From: Glandiceps talaboti
Lineage: Eukaryota; Hemichordata; Enteropneusta; Spengelidae
DNA length: 64,000 nt
Assembly: GCF_964340395.1 (NCBI RefSeq)
Contig: NC_135563.1
Coordinates: forward strand, 15,098,151-15,162,150
Direction of reading: 5' to 3'
Every line of letters begins with the position of its first letter. Within the stretch, counting starts at the first letter, position 1. A program made the translations under genes and the position numbers. The notes below the pieces were generated by a model that saw nothing but the letters and a program-made list of their open reading frames with translations, was not told where the DNA came from and did not search any database. Shown piece by piece: positions 23,601 to 37,700 of this stretch.

Positions 23601-25641
23601 AATGAATATCGAAATTCTGTCTGTTCAAGTGAACATTTTCCATCAAACAGCACTCTCTGGAGCCCTTTTTTTTCTAAACAGTGTTAGTATAAACAGCGCC
23701 CTCTAGAGTTCAAACACAGTCAATAGTAATCTTAATTTAAAGTAATCCCAGCTGATACTGTTTTTTTAAAGTCTTTTTTTTATTAGTTTACAGGATAAAA
23801 ACAAAGACTTGTATTAGGCCTACACAAACTTGCATGACATGTTAGATAACTTCTGATCATTTTTGTTCAGATATTCATAATTTTTCAAGTCCAATTATGC
23901 TATGAATGACACTGAATCCTCGGGGTACTATAAACATTTGCATGGCAACCTTGAGCAGGCCATCATTCAGTGGAGAGATATTTATTCGTAGTCATAAAAC
24001 ATAGATGACATAGGGTAGACAAAGCCATCACATACACCTGATGCAGTCATATATCATATTCATATTACACTGATAAACATGATGAATATTGTATGGAGAT
24101 GAAAGCTGATAAGATAGCTTGCCTAAGTGATCCTACATCTCACATTATATCAGGGACTAGGAAATTTGTTGGAGATTGAACGCACTGATAACTAATGGAA
24201 GGAGGAGGAATAGACAAGGAATATAGAATAGAAGATGGGAAAAGACATACAAAGATGACATGGCGGAGAGTGGATGGGAAAAGACAACACAAAGATGACA
24301 ATATGGAGAGTGGATAGGGAAAGACAACATAGAGATGACATGGGGGAGAGTGGATAGGGAAAGACAACATAGAGATGACATGGAAGAGAGTGGATGGGGA
24401 AAGACAACATAGAGATGACATAGAAGAGAGTGGACGGGGAAAGACAACATAGAGATGACATGGAGGAGAGTGGATAGGGAAAGACAACATAGAGATGACA
24501 TGGAAGAGAGTGGATAGGGAAAGACAACATAGAGATGACATGGGGGAGAGTGGATAGGGAAAGACAACATAGAGATGACATGGGGGAGAGTGGATAGGAA
24601 AAGCAACATAGAGATGACATGGAGGAGAGTGGATAGGAAAAGACAACATAGAGATGACATGGGGATAGTGGATGTGGAAAGGGAAAGACAACATGGAGAG
24701 TGGATAGGAAAAGACAACATAGAGATGACATGGGGGAGAGTGGATAGGGAAAGACAATATGGAGAGTGGATAGGGAAAGACAACATAGAGATGACATGGG
24801 GGAGAGTGGATAGGGAAAGACAACATAGAGATGACATGGAAGAGAGTGGATGGGGAAAGACAACATAGAGATGACATAGAAGAGAGTGGACGGGGAAAGA
24901 CAACATAGAGATGACATGGAGGAGAGTGGATAGGGAAAGACAACATAGAGATGACATGGAAGAGAGTGGATAGGGAAAGACAACATAGAGATGACATGGG
25001 GGAGAGTGGATAGGAAAAGCAACATAGAGATGACATGGAGGAGAGTGGATAGGAAAAGACAACATAGAGATGACATGGGGATAGTGGATGTGGAAAGGGA
25101 AAGACAACATGGAGAGTGGATAGGAAAAGACAACATAGAGATGACATGGGGGAGAGTGGATAGGGAAAGACAACATAGAGATGACATGGGGGAGAGTGGA
25201 TGGAGAAAGACAACATAGAGATGACATGAGGGATAGAGGTTAGGGAAAGACAACATAGAGATGACATGGAAGAGAGTGGATAGGGAAAGACAACATAGAG
25301 ATGACATTGAAGAGAGTGGATAGGGAAAGACAACATAGAGATGACATGGAAGAGAGTGGATAGGGAAAGACAACATAGAGATGACATGGAAGAGAGTGGA
25401 TAGGGAAAGACAACATAGAGATGACATGGAAGAGAGTGGATAGGGAAAGACAACATAGAGATGACATGGAAGAGAGTGGATGGGGAAAGACAACATAGAG
25501 ATGACATGGAAGAGAGTGGATAGGGAAAGACAACATGGAGATGACATGGGGATAGTGGATGTGGATAGGGAAAGACATGAAGACAACAGGCAGGCAGGCG
25601 TATGTGTACACACTGTCAAAAAACCCCAAAATATACCATTA

Positions 25642-25690
<49 letters not shown>

Positions 25691-28673
25691 TACACAAATA
25701 CATGGTACTTGCATACATACATGATTTGATGAAAGAACACATGCATGAATAAAATGCATGTACTGGTAAATGTATATACAAATATTTATAAGAACAACAG
25801 ACACAGACACAGACACAGACACAGACACAGACACAGAGACAGACACAGAGACAGACACAGAGACAGACACAGACACAGACACAGACACAGACACAGACAC
25901 AGACACAGATACAGATACAGATACAGATACAGATACAGATACAGATACAGATACAGATACAGATACAGATACAGATACAGATACACCGTTACTTTAACAG
26001 TAATGTAATCTATCCTGGTATTAAAAACTTACACAGATCCAAACATGTAGGAACTGTTATCTTACATTTTTTTAGAGGGCAACATTGGTAAAAATTCTGA
26101 GTTTTAATTTCCCAACTTCCTACCCGTAACACGCATACAAACAAATGACCCCAATACAAAATATCATGTGTTAATGTACAACCACTGACAAACAAGCATA
26201 CACACATCTACACACATATCCACAGATACACACATGTATACACATATCCACAGATACACACATCTACACACATATCCACAGATACACACATGTATACACA
26301 TATCCACAGATACACACATTTATACACATATCCACAGATACACACATGTATACACACAGAGAAGGACAGGGAGGCAAAACAAATAACGTTAAGATTGACA
26401 GACTTCAAACGATAGACACAGTCCTAGGGGTGAATAAGAACAGGATAATTACTCAGGGAGAATTCATAATGCAATGAAACATTTTATTGTGGTGCTATAC
26501 ATGTCTTTTCTTATCTGCTTGCACTAACGATAAAATTGACCCAAATAAATAAGTCTGTCCATTTCTCTCCAGAGAATGCAGCAGTTACATGTGCTTATTA
26601 AAAAATCATTCCAAGACTAGACCCGACGACCATACAATGATCATACCCTGGACGTAGCCACTGGCAATCTATCATGCACATCAACATACAATACCACAAA
26701 CTGGCTATTTTGCTAATGTTACCTCCAACAGCTTACTGCCGGTACAAAAGCATAGACATCATTTGTTGATGGGATTACACAGATGTTGCAGAGCATGTTG
26801 GGTTTTTTTTATGAAGGAAATGTCTGAACCAGTACAGTTCATCATCATTAACTGCTTTACAGCAATTACGGCTAGATATAATTTAAACACGGCTGTAAAA
26901 TGCAAAACTAATTATCTCTAATTTACTGAGCAACTTTTCAAATAACCTTCATCGGTGCAATTTATGGCACTGCATGAACAGAAACTCAATAAGGTATTTG
27001 CTCACAGTTCATTTCGTGAATCAATAACAACATGATATCATAGCGAAGAGGTGTGCAGAGGTCATTTCATAGAACACAGATCAGAGTATATAAAACGATA
27101 AAAAACAACTTACCACTTTATTCACGAAAGAAACAAAGCCATATCCCTTAGATTTGTTAGTTTGCAAATCCTTTACGACACGAGCGTCCCTGCGACAAAT
27201 AAAACACAACCATAGTTTTCATTTCGTTAGCAGAGCTATGAAACAACACACACAATAATGAAGAATCTGAAAATAAATTCTATTCTTGGAAAAAACTTCA
27301 GATAGTTAAATAGAATATCAAAAAAGGACATACATAGAAAAACAGCGTTTGAAAATGTTTTAAGCCGCAACATGCTCTTTAGTGTATTTTCTTCTGAACT
27401 ATTCTGAGGGACAATCTGAGAATTACTGCACACACACAAAGTCTGCCATTACATCAAAATAATGAACTAACGAGATGCCAAGTGTGAAGTTTAAAAAACT
27501 GATTTGTAGATAAGACGTGTATGATGTAGTTATTTGATGTACAATGCCATTTGCTGTTTTTGGTTTGTTTCACGTCGATTTCAACACACCACACCCATGG
27601 ATGTCAGTTTCACAAACAGGATGTATGTTCATTTCTACTACCACTCAAACAAAATGGCATTGTAAATCAATAGGACAAATAATAAAAGTATATAGAAAGG
27701 AAAAATTGAGACAGAGAAAGAGAGAAAGAGAAAGAGAGAGAGAAAGGGAAAGAATAAAAAGTGTAAAAATCTGCGTGAGAACACCTTCTCTATTTGCAAA
27801 GGAACGGCCGTATTCTGACCAAAACTTAGCACAAACCAGCAAACCACATTTCCAGTTATTTCAAAATAAGTTTCATTTACAGTTGTTAGTGTTTTGTGAT
27901 AAATGAAGCTGCTATAGATCTACCAATCTATGACCCTGTAAAATGCATGCCGCCACAAGTTTGCCACTGACACCAATCAACTAACAATCAACTTGATCAT
28001 CTTGGTAACAATAACACATTTTGTTTTTTGTTTTTTTACCCGAGAGCCATCTCACAATCCTTCATAGCATATCAAATATAATTAGTGAATTGCATAAAAT
28101 TACTTTGCAAGGAAATGCTTAACACAAAACATGCATGTTAAAAATTCACCTCTTAGTTACGATGCTGTCTTCATCTAGGCATGCGATTACCCTGAACATA
28201 TTTTTGAATTTCACATCACATATCCGCTCCGAATATCACATTAAATGTTAAGTTTAAATTTTCATCTTCGTTAGTAACGATGTTGGATTCTAATAATGTT
28301 ATCTACATCTATGACAAGACTTAGAAGGCAAATGGCAAGAAAAGCCGTGAAGGATAAAAACCTTGTTTAGAGTGAAGAATAATGGAACATCAACGTTTAG
28401 ACATGCCAATGATATTGACTGAAATCTACAACAGCTGTGAGAAATGCAAACTATTAGGAAATGGATGTAGAAGTCTACGAAATGTAAAACTAAGATGGGG
28501 ATTTTTTGTTGTGGTGGTGGTAGCATATAAAACACCTATACACAGCAACACCCAGAGCAAATACAATTAGAGCCAGCTAGAGATGTAAGTGAAAAAGTAG
28601 AAAAAAACTAAAAGGAGGAATGAAAAAGGCATACATAGCCTGCTTTGTGTACAATGCTCATTTTTGTTTGTTG

Positions 28674-28728
<55 letters not shown>

Positions 28729-31700
28729 CACGGAGGCTATATGTACTGGGATGGGGTCCAATTTGGTCGGACAGCCAATCGTTCAAACGCCACTGAAAAA
28801 TTTGGAAATTGACAAAGAGCACTCAGAATTTTTGACATATTATCACGTTAGGAGTGGAATTACTTGAGCTAAAAGTACTCAGACTCCAGAAAACAAGACA
28901 AAATGGAGGAGAAAATAATCCTCAAAGTATGAACACACTTAGAGAAACACATCTAGTATTATTAAGGTGGGGGTTAGGAAAAATATGTAAATATGTGCAA
29001 ATATCGGGTCATCAGTATGTAAATATGGGTCACCAGTATGTAAATATATGCAAATGTAGGGTCACTAATATGTAAATATATGCAAATGTAGGATTATTCA
29101 GATGCTTGTATGTTATTGCTCTTTTACTTTTACTTGATTGTGTTTTTTATTTTTTTCACAAATGTGCCAAGATAGAATGGTAGAGATGTGAAAGTGACCA
29201 AATTCTAACCCTTTCACCATTTGAAGATGTTTTTATTCAGAATTGGGATCAGATAGTAGATACCTGTAACAGAGAAAGTCATTGACATACAAACACTACA
29301 AAAAATTGGGAATTTGTGAAAATTTTTGCAGGTCACAGTTTCACCTGACTTTTCTGTGGTAATTAAATATTCAGACAGCAACAACACAGATAGTTGAATT
29401 TTTTTGCTGATTTTTTTTCTCATAATTTCATGGTCTAGCACAGGTTTGTTTAAATCATAACTCAAACACATGTCAGACAAAATACCCGACATTTACCAAA
29501 AAATTGAGAATTTGAAATGTGAAATAATGCTATCTCTAAAACAAGTTACTGAACAGACATTCTAACATTCATGTCAAAACTCAACCTGAGACCCCAATTA
29601 GTTGTTGCAGTACCCAATTCATACATATTTTTATCGACAACGGTTTCACGTTAGTTTCTTCATGTCTACCTGACGCATTTAGCATAAAATATCTATCCAA
29701 ACACTGACAGTAGCATTTTATTTGCAGTACCTACACAAACCTTACAATGTTACCTGTGCCAGTTTGAAATGTTTTAATTTTTTTTTTGTTAACACCTCAA
29801 ACAGGAAAGGATTACTTGGTCACAGAGAAAAACTACTTCAACAAGCAATACCTAACTTGTGAAAAAAAATCACATCACAGTTATTATGATGGTAATAATT
29901 CGTGTCTTTGAAGAAGAAAAAAAGAAAACCAATTGATGATAAACAAATCAGTAGGATAGTCAGAAGGAAAGAGAGGAAATGATGTCAAAAAAAATGAAAT
30001 CAAGGCAGTGGGAAATTCACACAAGTGAGGCAGAAGCTAGTAAGATATTTATATTTATCCAATATTGAAATTTTAATAATTGTTTATTGCAATGAATTAC
30101 TATTTTAATATTATTGAAGACGAGTAGAATGTTTATGCAACAACCAGGGGGATATATACTCACGAGATTTCTCCAAATGCCAAAAAGGCACTCTTCAAAT
30201 CATCTGTCTTAACGTCGGGATCTAAATCTCCAACAAAAACATGAAAATGATCTGGAAAAAATAGAACGAAAAGAACAGAAAGGTTATAAATAGTCTTTCA
30301 CCATCTACCTGAGACTTGGTTGTCCTGACAACCATCCACTTTCCAGGAACATCAGCTGAAGTATTTATCATACATATACCTGAACACAACCTAGAAATTA
30401 GCAAAAAATACAATTCCTGCTTCAAAATTATTCACATTGTGTGTGATTATGTTGTTGTGGTGGTGGTGATGTTGTGTGTATATATGTGTGTGTCTGTATG
30501 TATGTGTGCCTCTCTCTCTGTGACTGGAGCGATGGAAATAAATTAGCACGAGCTGTACATGAGGATTCTAATGAGATTGAGATGGTGAGGGGTTTTGAGA
30601 CCTCAATGTCACATTTATAGGTCTGTACATAAGTAGTGATAAAGTACAAAAATACGGCATGACACTGTACATGACTTTGGTAATATTGGAATAGACACAA
30701 AACCAAGAGTATGCTATTGTATACATTTCATAAGTATTACAGCTATGTATGTACCAGCGTAGAGTACGCTATTTACAAGTCATTACCATATTACAGTTAT
30801 GTGAACCACCTAATTTCTTCATTGTAAGCTTTTTAGATTCTTACAGTTGTGAAGTGTTTACAATACTTGACATTAAGGTTTTTTTGAAATTTAAAGTTAG
30901 AATTACAAGTTGTCTCAAACCAAAACAATGATATACGCGTGTACATAACCAAAGAAAAAAACGAATGTACAAGAATCAGTCTACTAGCTACCTTTTACAT
31001 AAGAAAACTTTTGAAAATAGTAATATCCTAAATGCTGACTTGAAAAATTAGGAATTGTGACCACCACATGACATAAACGATAAATTAAACTGATATGTAT
31101 CAATGTTTTTGAATTCGTTCCTAGTTTTAACTGTTTCTTTTCGATTTGATCAAAATGCTGTATCAATCATCCCAGTGAACAAGACATGTTATACTTTACA
31201 CATTTCACAAGGCCACTTGTCCTAATACTTGAAGGGTCATGTGTTCCTCTCCAACGCTATAGTGTTATTAATTCCCTCCAGATGCATAGAATAAACAGCC
31301 TCGCCTGCTACCCTGCAAATGTTTCACGCACCATAAACCTTTAGCATATTTGATGCCGTTCTGAAATAACTCACAAATGGGGGACCCGGTCTCTGCCAAT
31401 CACACCACCCTGTCATACATCGTTCAAAGGAAATTTGGAAGTTGGAGTACTTTTTGATGAATGCATTCAATACGACAGCTCATGACTGATTAAAATGATC
31501 TCCATCGGGTTTGGAAAATGGTAAATCCCAGCTAGGAGCCACAATTGATAACCAATTTTGTACTCGTATTAGAGCAACTATTTCCTAAATCTCTAACGCC
31601 ATAAAAGAATTCATTAACAAACCATAGATTCTATATATCTCCCACAAGGTTGACCTTCTTCACAGCATGTTAGCGGATTACCAGAAAAAATGCCAGTCCA

Positions 31701-34700
31701 AAAGACACCTTAATACATGTAATCCGACACTGACGAGTAAAGATGAACGTAAGAATGACACACCTAGACGATTCTACTCAGAAACCGAGTATGTACTCTT
31801 CACGACTAAAACTCAAATATCAAAATTGTACAACCTACCCATTTCTACCAACTGCTGCTCTTTGAAGATCACAGAAATTGCACGCAAGAGGGGAGAAGTA
31901 TAGCTCACAAATTAAGAGAGAAAGGTAGAGACATTTTGGCAGCGAGAGAGAAAAAAGGCCATGAATCCACCATATGGTTCAGCTAGGCTATTGCAATGAA
32001 CTATTGTGTGTGGTGACCTCAGGTCACAGCAAAATTTAATCAATAAGCAAATATTAAATTTTTGTCAAATATTTATAATTTTTTTGTGTTCTATTCTAGG
32101 GAATATGCCCAGCTATTGTCTACACTTTATTTTATATGTACTAAGCGACAGATGTTGTTAGTTCAGTGATACTTTTACAGGTAGCTGTGCCAATTGTCAC
32201 ACATTGCCATGTTTTTGGTGTGTTCCTGTTCCTACTAATTTCCAAACATGTTCGCTGTCACTCTTTCCAACAGGGTCAGCTTAGTAGACCTTAAATATTT
32301 ACTAAGAACAGTTGTGAATATGACAGAGGTATTCTTTTCTGGTAACCTGTTGATCATGTTAAAAATACCATGATATTTAACTATTGATACATCAAACCCA
32401 ATATGGCCTCACACATATTTTTGCTGTTCCTGTTTGAAAAGCAAGCGGAACAAAGAAGGCAAATGTGAAATTGTTTCTCAAATTTCATCAAATTTCATCA
32501 GTTAGCCATATGGATGTTGAAATTAAAATACAAGCAGGCCAAAGAATGTCAAGCTCTTCGTGTCCAGAATATTAAATTGAATTTACAGCAATTCTAACCT
32601 TGTCATACACGGAGGATTGAATATTTTCTTTCGTACAGAATGTGGAATTTCATTCGTAATTTTTAAATACTACTTTGTCAACAATATTGTAGTATGAAAT
32701 AATTCAGTTCCCAAGGAAAAAATAGCAATTTAGAATATAGAAAAACAGAAAAAATACTAAACACTAATTTTCATGCACTAGGATGATAAACACACGAACA
32801 ATAGTGTTTTCGAATTTTACATCTAAATTTCATTATTTGCATGGGTACAGTTGAAAATGTCTCAACAGAGAAACGTGTGCAATATTTTTTTCAGGGTTAA
32901 ATCAACCATTTTGTCTGTATGAGAATATGTTGTTGTTGTTTGTACACCTCACCATACTGTGGGTATCAATATTTCTGGGATGGGGCATTTTTTTCCACAC
33001 AAACAAAATGTGGAATTTCATTCCTAATATTTTTTAAATACCAAGTTGGCAACAATACTACAAAATAGTTCAGTTATTTGACAAATACTTATTTTGAGGC
33101 GCTAGGATGATGTACCCATCATGGTGCACGTATCAATATCTCTTGACACCGGGACATAGATTTGTTTCACCCTCACCTCACTGTTTATCCAATTCAGATA
33201 ATATCTACACATATGCCGCGCTAATCCTCTTATTTTTCCCAATACTTAACACTATTTTGTTGGAAAGAAAGACATATTACAGAATGGAACCATTTTAAAA
33301 CCAATCCCTTCCTAAAATTTCTAAATTCCTCTTCTTTTCTTTGTTGGGTGGGAGTACATAAAATAATCTTACTTTTTTGTAATTTTGAATAAGTTCAAGA
33401 TTACATTTTTGATGTATGCTAATTCATTTAATTTCCTATAAATTTGAAGATCATACACATTTTTTGTACACGTCACTGAGGACGGCATATTTCAAATGAT
33501 CAAACACGCAAAGGATGTATTGTTCTGTTATATCGAATCAACTTTGAACTTTTACCTGGTGACCTCATAACATTTCATGATATCTGACTTGAAGATTCAC
33601 GCAATTTGGGATAGTTTTGACAACTTTTTTTACAACTGAAACGAGCCTCAGGTTCATATTACCTCAAGTTATGCTGAATAATCTATACGATACAATAACA
33701 CTTGGTATTACTCAATCTATTGTACATGTATGAATAAAGATGTTTTTGTATCCTTTGTTTGTCGACTGATACCTTTACACCACAACGCACACCCTGTCTT
33801 GTGCATCTGAAACAAGTATGAACGTTATATTCTTACAAGTGACAGTAGCTATCACCTTGAGTGACTGTGCTTTCTTACAAGGTTTCATGAACTCAATATC
33901 CTTTGTAGCAAACTTGTCTTGATGAAGCTCTCCTCGGGCGAAATGAGAATTTGTGATCCGATTATTGCAGTCTCTACAAAAGGATTCATGGATGATAGAT
34001 AGGTAGAAAGAACACATAGATCATCTCCATGTCAGCTCTCATCAATACTCACTTGTGTTATATAGCATATATACATGCACTTTTCTCCTCTGTATTCATA
34101 CAAGACAGATCTAACAGGAAACTGAGACTTTAATAAGCAAGTTTTTTTCAATGGGGTCTACGCCGAGAAGAAAGAGGCAGAGATGCAGAAAATACACACA
34201 TGGTAATAGGATGAAGAGATACTTTGTCAGGTTTGAAATGAACCTAGCAATTTGAACCAGCTGTTACATTCAACATTGAATAACAAAGACTCTGCATTCA
34301 ATATTGTACATCCCTGCTGACAGGTGTATCATGGATTGTCCCACTTTTCTAAGGTAGTACTAGGTTATTCCATCTGTACCATTTCTTAGCATGATGGGGG
34401 TTTCTGATTGTTTTGTGATACATCTCGATTTTAAATGACTGAAAATAAATTGACCTTAATGGATATGAATAAAATTACATAACTGGATTCATTTCATATT
34501 GATTCAGGATATTATAGAGAAAACATATATAGTTTATAATTTTTTTAATATTTTTTTTTTAGGTTTTTTTTTTTTCATTGGAATCTAGAATAAAACCTCA
34601 GGTCCTATAAATGGTTGTATAGATAAAGTGAACAGACAACTCAACACTACATTCTACTTTCCTCATTCACATGTACCGAGATATTGCAAAGCTGGATAAA

Positions 34701-37700
34701 AATGGCGAGATAATGCAAGAGAGAGAGAGAAAGAGACAGGCCAAAACCGTCATGCATAAGTGACAAAATTTGTTGACATTGCCACATGGCCGTTAAAAAT
34801 AACTAATACTAGTACATTTGATATCAAGGTGTGTGGGTGGATGGTAGGATTGATGAAGACCAATTTCTGGGATCATTTCATCAAAATTCAATATCCTTTC
34901 AGTTTTGCGCTAAATTTGAGACATTACTGCTCTCAGTCACCAAGGTGACCTGGATTGCCTATAATCAATATAATGGGTTCGATAGGTCACGGCCCAGTTG
35001 TATTCTACCGTACTTATAGCACTGTAAAAAGCCTTTAGTCTAAGTGAGAAATGTAAAACAAATTATCATTTCTATGATTACATCCCAAAATATTGGATAT
35101 ATTTCACTAATACTTCAGAATTATTGATTGGTGCATCTAACCTAGTTAGTTATTGTATATTTTTTTTGCTCAATTTGCCAGAAATTGGCATTCATTCTCC
35201 GCTACACTAATATGCCAACGATCCTATCAAGTCTTCTTGTAATGGAACGTTTTATCTCTGATTTTATCAATATGCATCCTTGTCATCTTATCTTACATGT
35301 ATTGGTTTATATCTGCAGTATGGGAGGCCTTTTTTCTACTGTACTATCTTTAGTAACAGTCTGTAATCTTAGCATCATAGCTTTTATCTTTTACCCTTAT
35401 CATTTCTTTTTATCTCCAAGTTAAAAGTGAAACTTTCGTTTATTTGGCTAGCTAGCTACTCAGCGAGGCCTGTCTATTTTCTTTTTTTTTTCATTTCATA
35501 TTTTAGGTTGTTAGTTTGCCTCAAGCAGAGTAATATAGTTTACTCTTGGCAAACATATGGCCCAGTTATGTTCAAATATTAATAATTTCCAATTCCATTT
35601 TCCGTGTACCATTTTAATGAAAAGACGAGTCGTTTAATTTGAAAACCTCACTGCAATAAAAACACGAAGTGGAAAGCCATTATATCTGTAAATTCCCTTT
35701 TTTTCATCACAAAAAAAGATTATTTACTAAGGTGTTTTTCCATTTCTATCTAAAAAAGTGGGGATTTTTTCATAAAAATTTATGGAGTGTTAAAATGTGA
35801 CATTTGTCGGGCATCACCTGCGTGTAAAAGAATTAATCACACAAACCACACTCTGTGAAAGGTTAGCGGTAGCGAGTGTCACTTTCTCTAGCGTGTATCT
35901 TAATTCTACTGGTACTCTGTCGACACTGTACAAATAGTAAACTGTGTTAGTAATAGTTTTTTTTCTGACAAAATAATGGCGAGCTGACAACAACACAATA
36001 ATGTCTACTTATACATGTACCTGCACTCTCCATCACGACATGAATAATTTGACTTCCTTTGCATGTCTAGTCAACCCTCAGCATTATATCATCACAATAT
36101 GTATTTTCAACTTTCACATCCTAAAAATTCATCCTAGTCAGTACATATGAACACAACTTTTCAATTTCTACCACCACCAGCTCGGTCAACCAAAAGTTTT
36201 TTGACTCCAATTTCTACAGATGTCAATGTTTGTTTATTTGTTTGTTTCTGACCCCCTGCCTGCCGACTGACAGCATTTCAACTCCAAAAATAGGCAAACA
36301 TCAGAATAATTTTTTACAACGGTCATATTCCCCATAAAACAACATTTTTTAAAAATTCTTCATTTTGAAAATTTTCTAGTATGTGACAATTATTAAAGTT
36401 ACTCAATATATTGGAAACAACAAAATCATTTTCCATTATCTTGAATTCAATTTCACATTTCACAGGTCAATTTCAAATTGCCACGAAACAATCACATTAT
36501 CTCCTATATTTATGACACAACAGGCCCTGTTAGTTTTGCAAATATATTAAAACTACAAAAAAGAAGTCGAGAAATTTCCCCTAAAACCAGCAAATAATGC
36601 CTCACACCCTTCCTTTCAACCTTTTGAAAAAGTCAATGTCAAATTGCTAATATCCACAGAGGGGGAAAAAACCTATATCAGCACTGTCATATACTGAGTT
36701 TGATAGTAGTCCCTGAGGACAGCTGAGAGAAGGCACAGAACGGCCATCAATTCTCCTGAACTGTCAGTTTCATTAAATAATTATAAGCTGGCTACCTTGT
36801 CAAGATATAGAGACAGCCTCTACGCTTTTATGTTAATCAATAAACAGAGTACCAGTAGCTCCATTGCAAATAGATTTACTAATTAAGCAATAAAGGAAAT
36901 GTCCTTGTTTGCAAGGTTATCAGTACTTTGTTTCATCCACCTGCCAAATAACCATAGCTGTCGTCTGTCATCCTTTCCCGCCATTTTCCAAATCCTCAAA
37001 TCAGTCACTTTTATCTCAACATTTCATCCTATTATATATTGCAATTCCGCTCACACACTAACAAAGAATTTACAATTCATCACTTCAGAATAAATAATGG
37101 GTCCTCAGGGTCTTCCCAAGAAACCATGACCAATTTTCAGAAGTAAATTATTTATAACATATCTAACATCTTGCTAAACAAATTGCAAATAAAATTCACA
37201 ATCATAATAGAAGTTAATTCTAAATTCAAATAAACTGTATTAATGTGGAATCTGTCGCTACATTTTGTGACTCTAACATTTGACATTTTTAAATTTACAT
37301 ATTTCAATTTACATATTTCATGCCTCGTAATTATACTATACAGGTGTGGCTACGCAAACAGATAACAAACACGACTGAGTAAATAAATAACAGACACACA
37401 TTCAACTTGAGGCTATTGAAAACCAGGCAAGCGAAAGTCCTCGAGTCCCTGCTGTCGATATTTACAGTTAGCTAGCTGCACTTTTTAAAACTATCTCCTC
37501 CGTTTAACTCGCTTTCAAGCATCTTTCTGTTAAGCCCCGTGAGACAGGCATAGGATGATATAGTCACTCTAAATAATTGAAGTCGGCGAGACTGATTAGT
37601 ATGCAGGACATAGCAGTAATTCCAGGTAGCTGTAACCACTATACATCATCATCAACCCGTAGTTGACTAGTCGACACAAATTACAACGATCTGCAATTTT

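Larger units (their letters stand above)
23415..27113 (-). other. TIA1 intron carrying the 40-bp array
   Basis: 3.7 kb. Contains a CTCF-like motif (23696-23709), the 40-bp minisatellite (24230-25575), (CA)n at 25648-25687, a hexanucleotide array (25797-25985) and a 28-bp repeat (26195-26360). The rest is ordinary AT-rich intron. Confidence 0.85.
27190..30163 (-). other. TIA1 intron, mostly unremarkable
   Basis: Contains a GA-rich tract (27712-27752), a (GTA)n array (28674-28728) and a short imperfect repeat of gtatgtaaatat blocks (28975-29100). No other structure noticed. Confidence 0.8.

Noticed and set aside
24140-25781. Minus-strand frames of 356-529 codons
   Set aside because: All three frames are open because the 40-bp CU-rich unit has no stop in any register; the region lies inside a TIA1 intron.
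25745-26008. Arg/His and Asp/Thr dipeptide frames
   Set aside because: Direct translation of the hexanucleotide array; open in every frame and on both strands.
35185-35424. 79-codon hydrophobic frame resembling a membrane protein
   Set aside because: T-rich intron sequence translates into hydrophobic residues; no splice or start context and no recognisable family.
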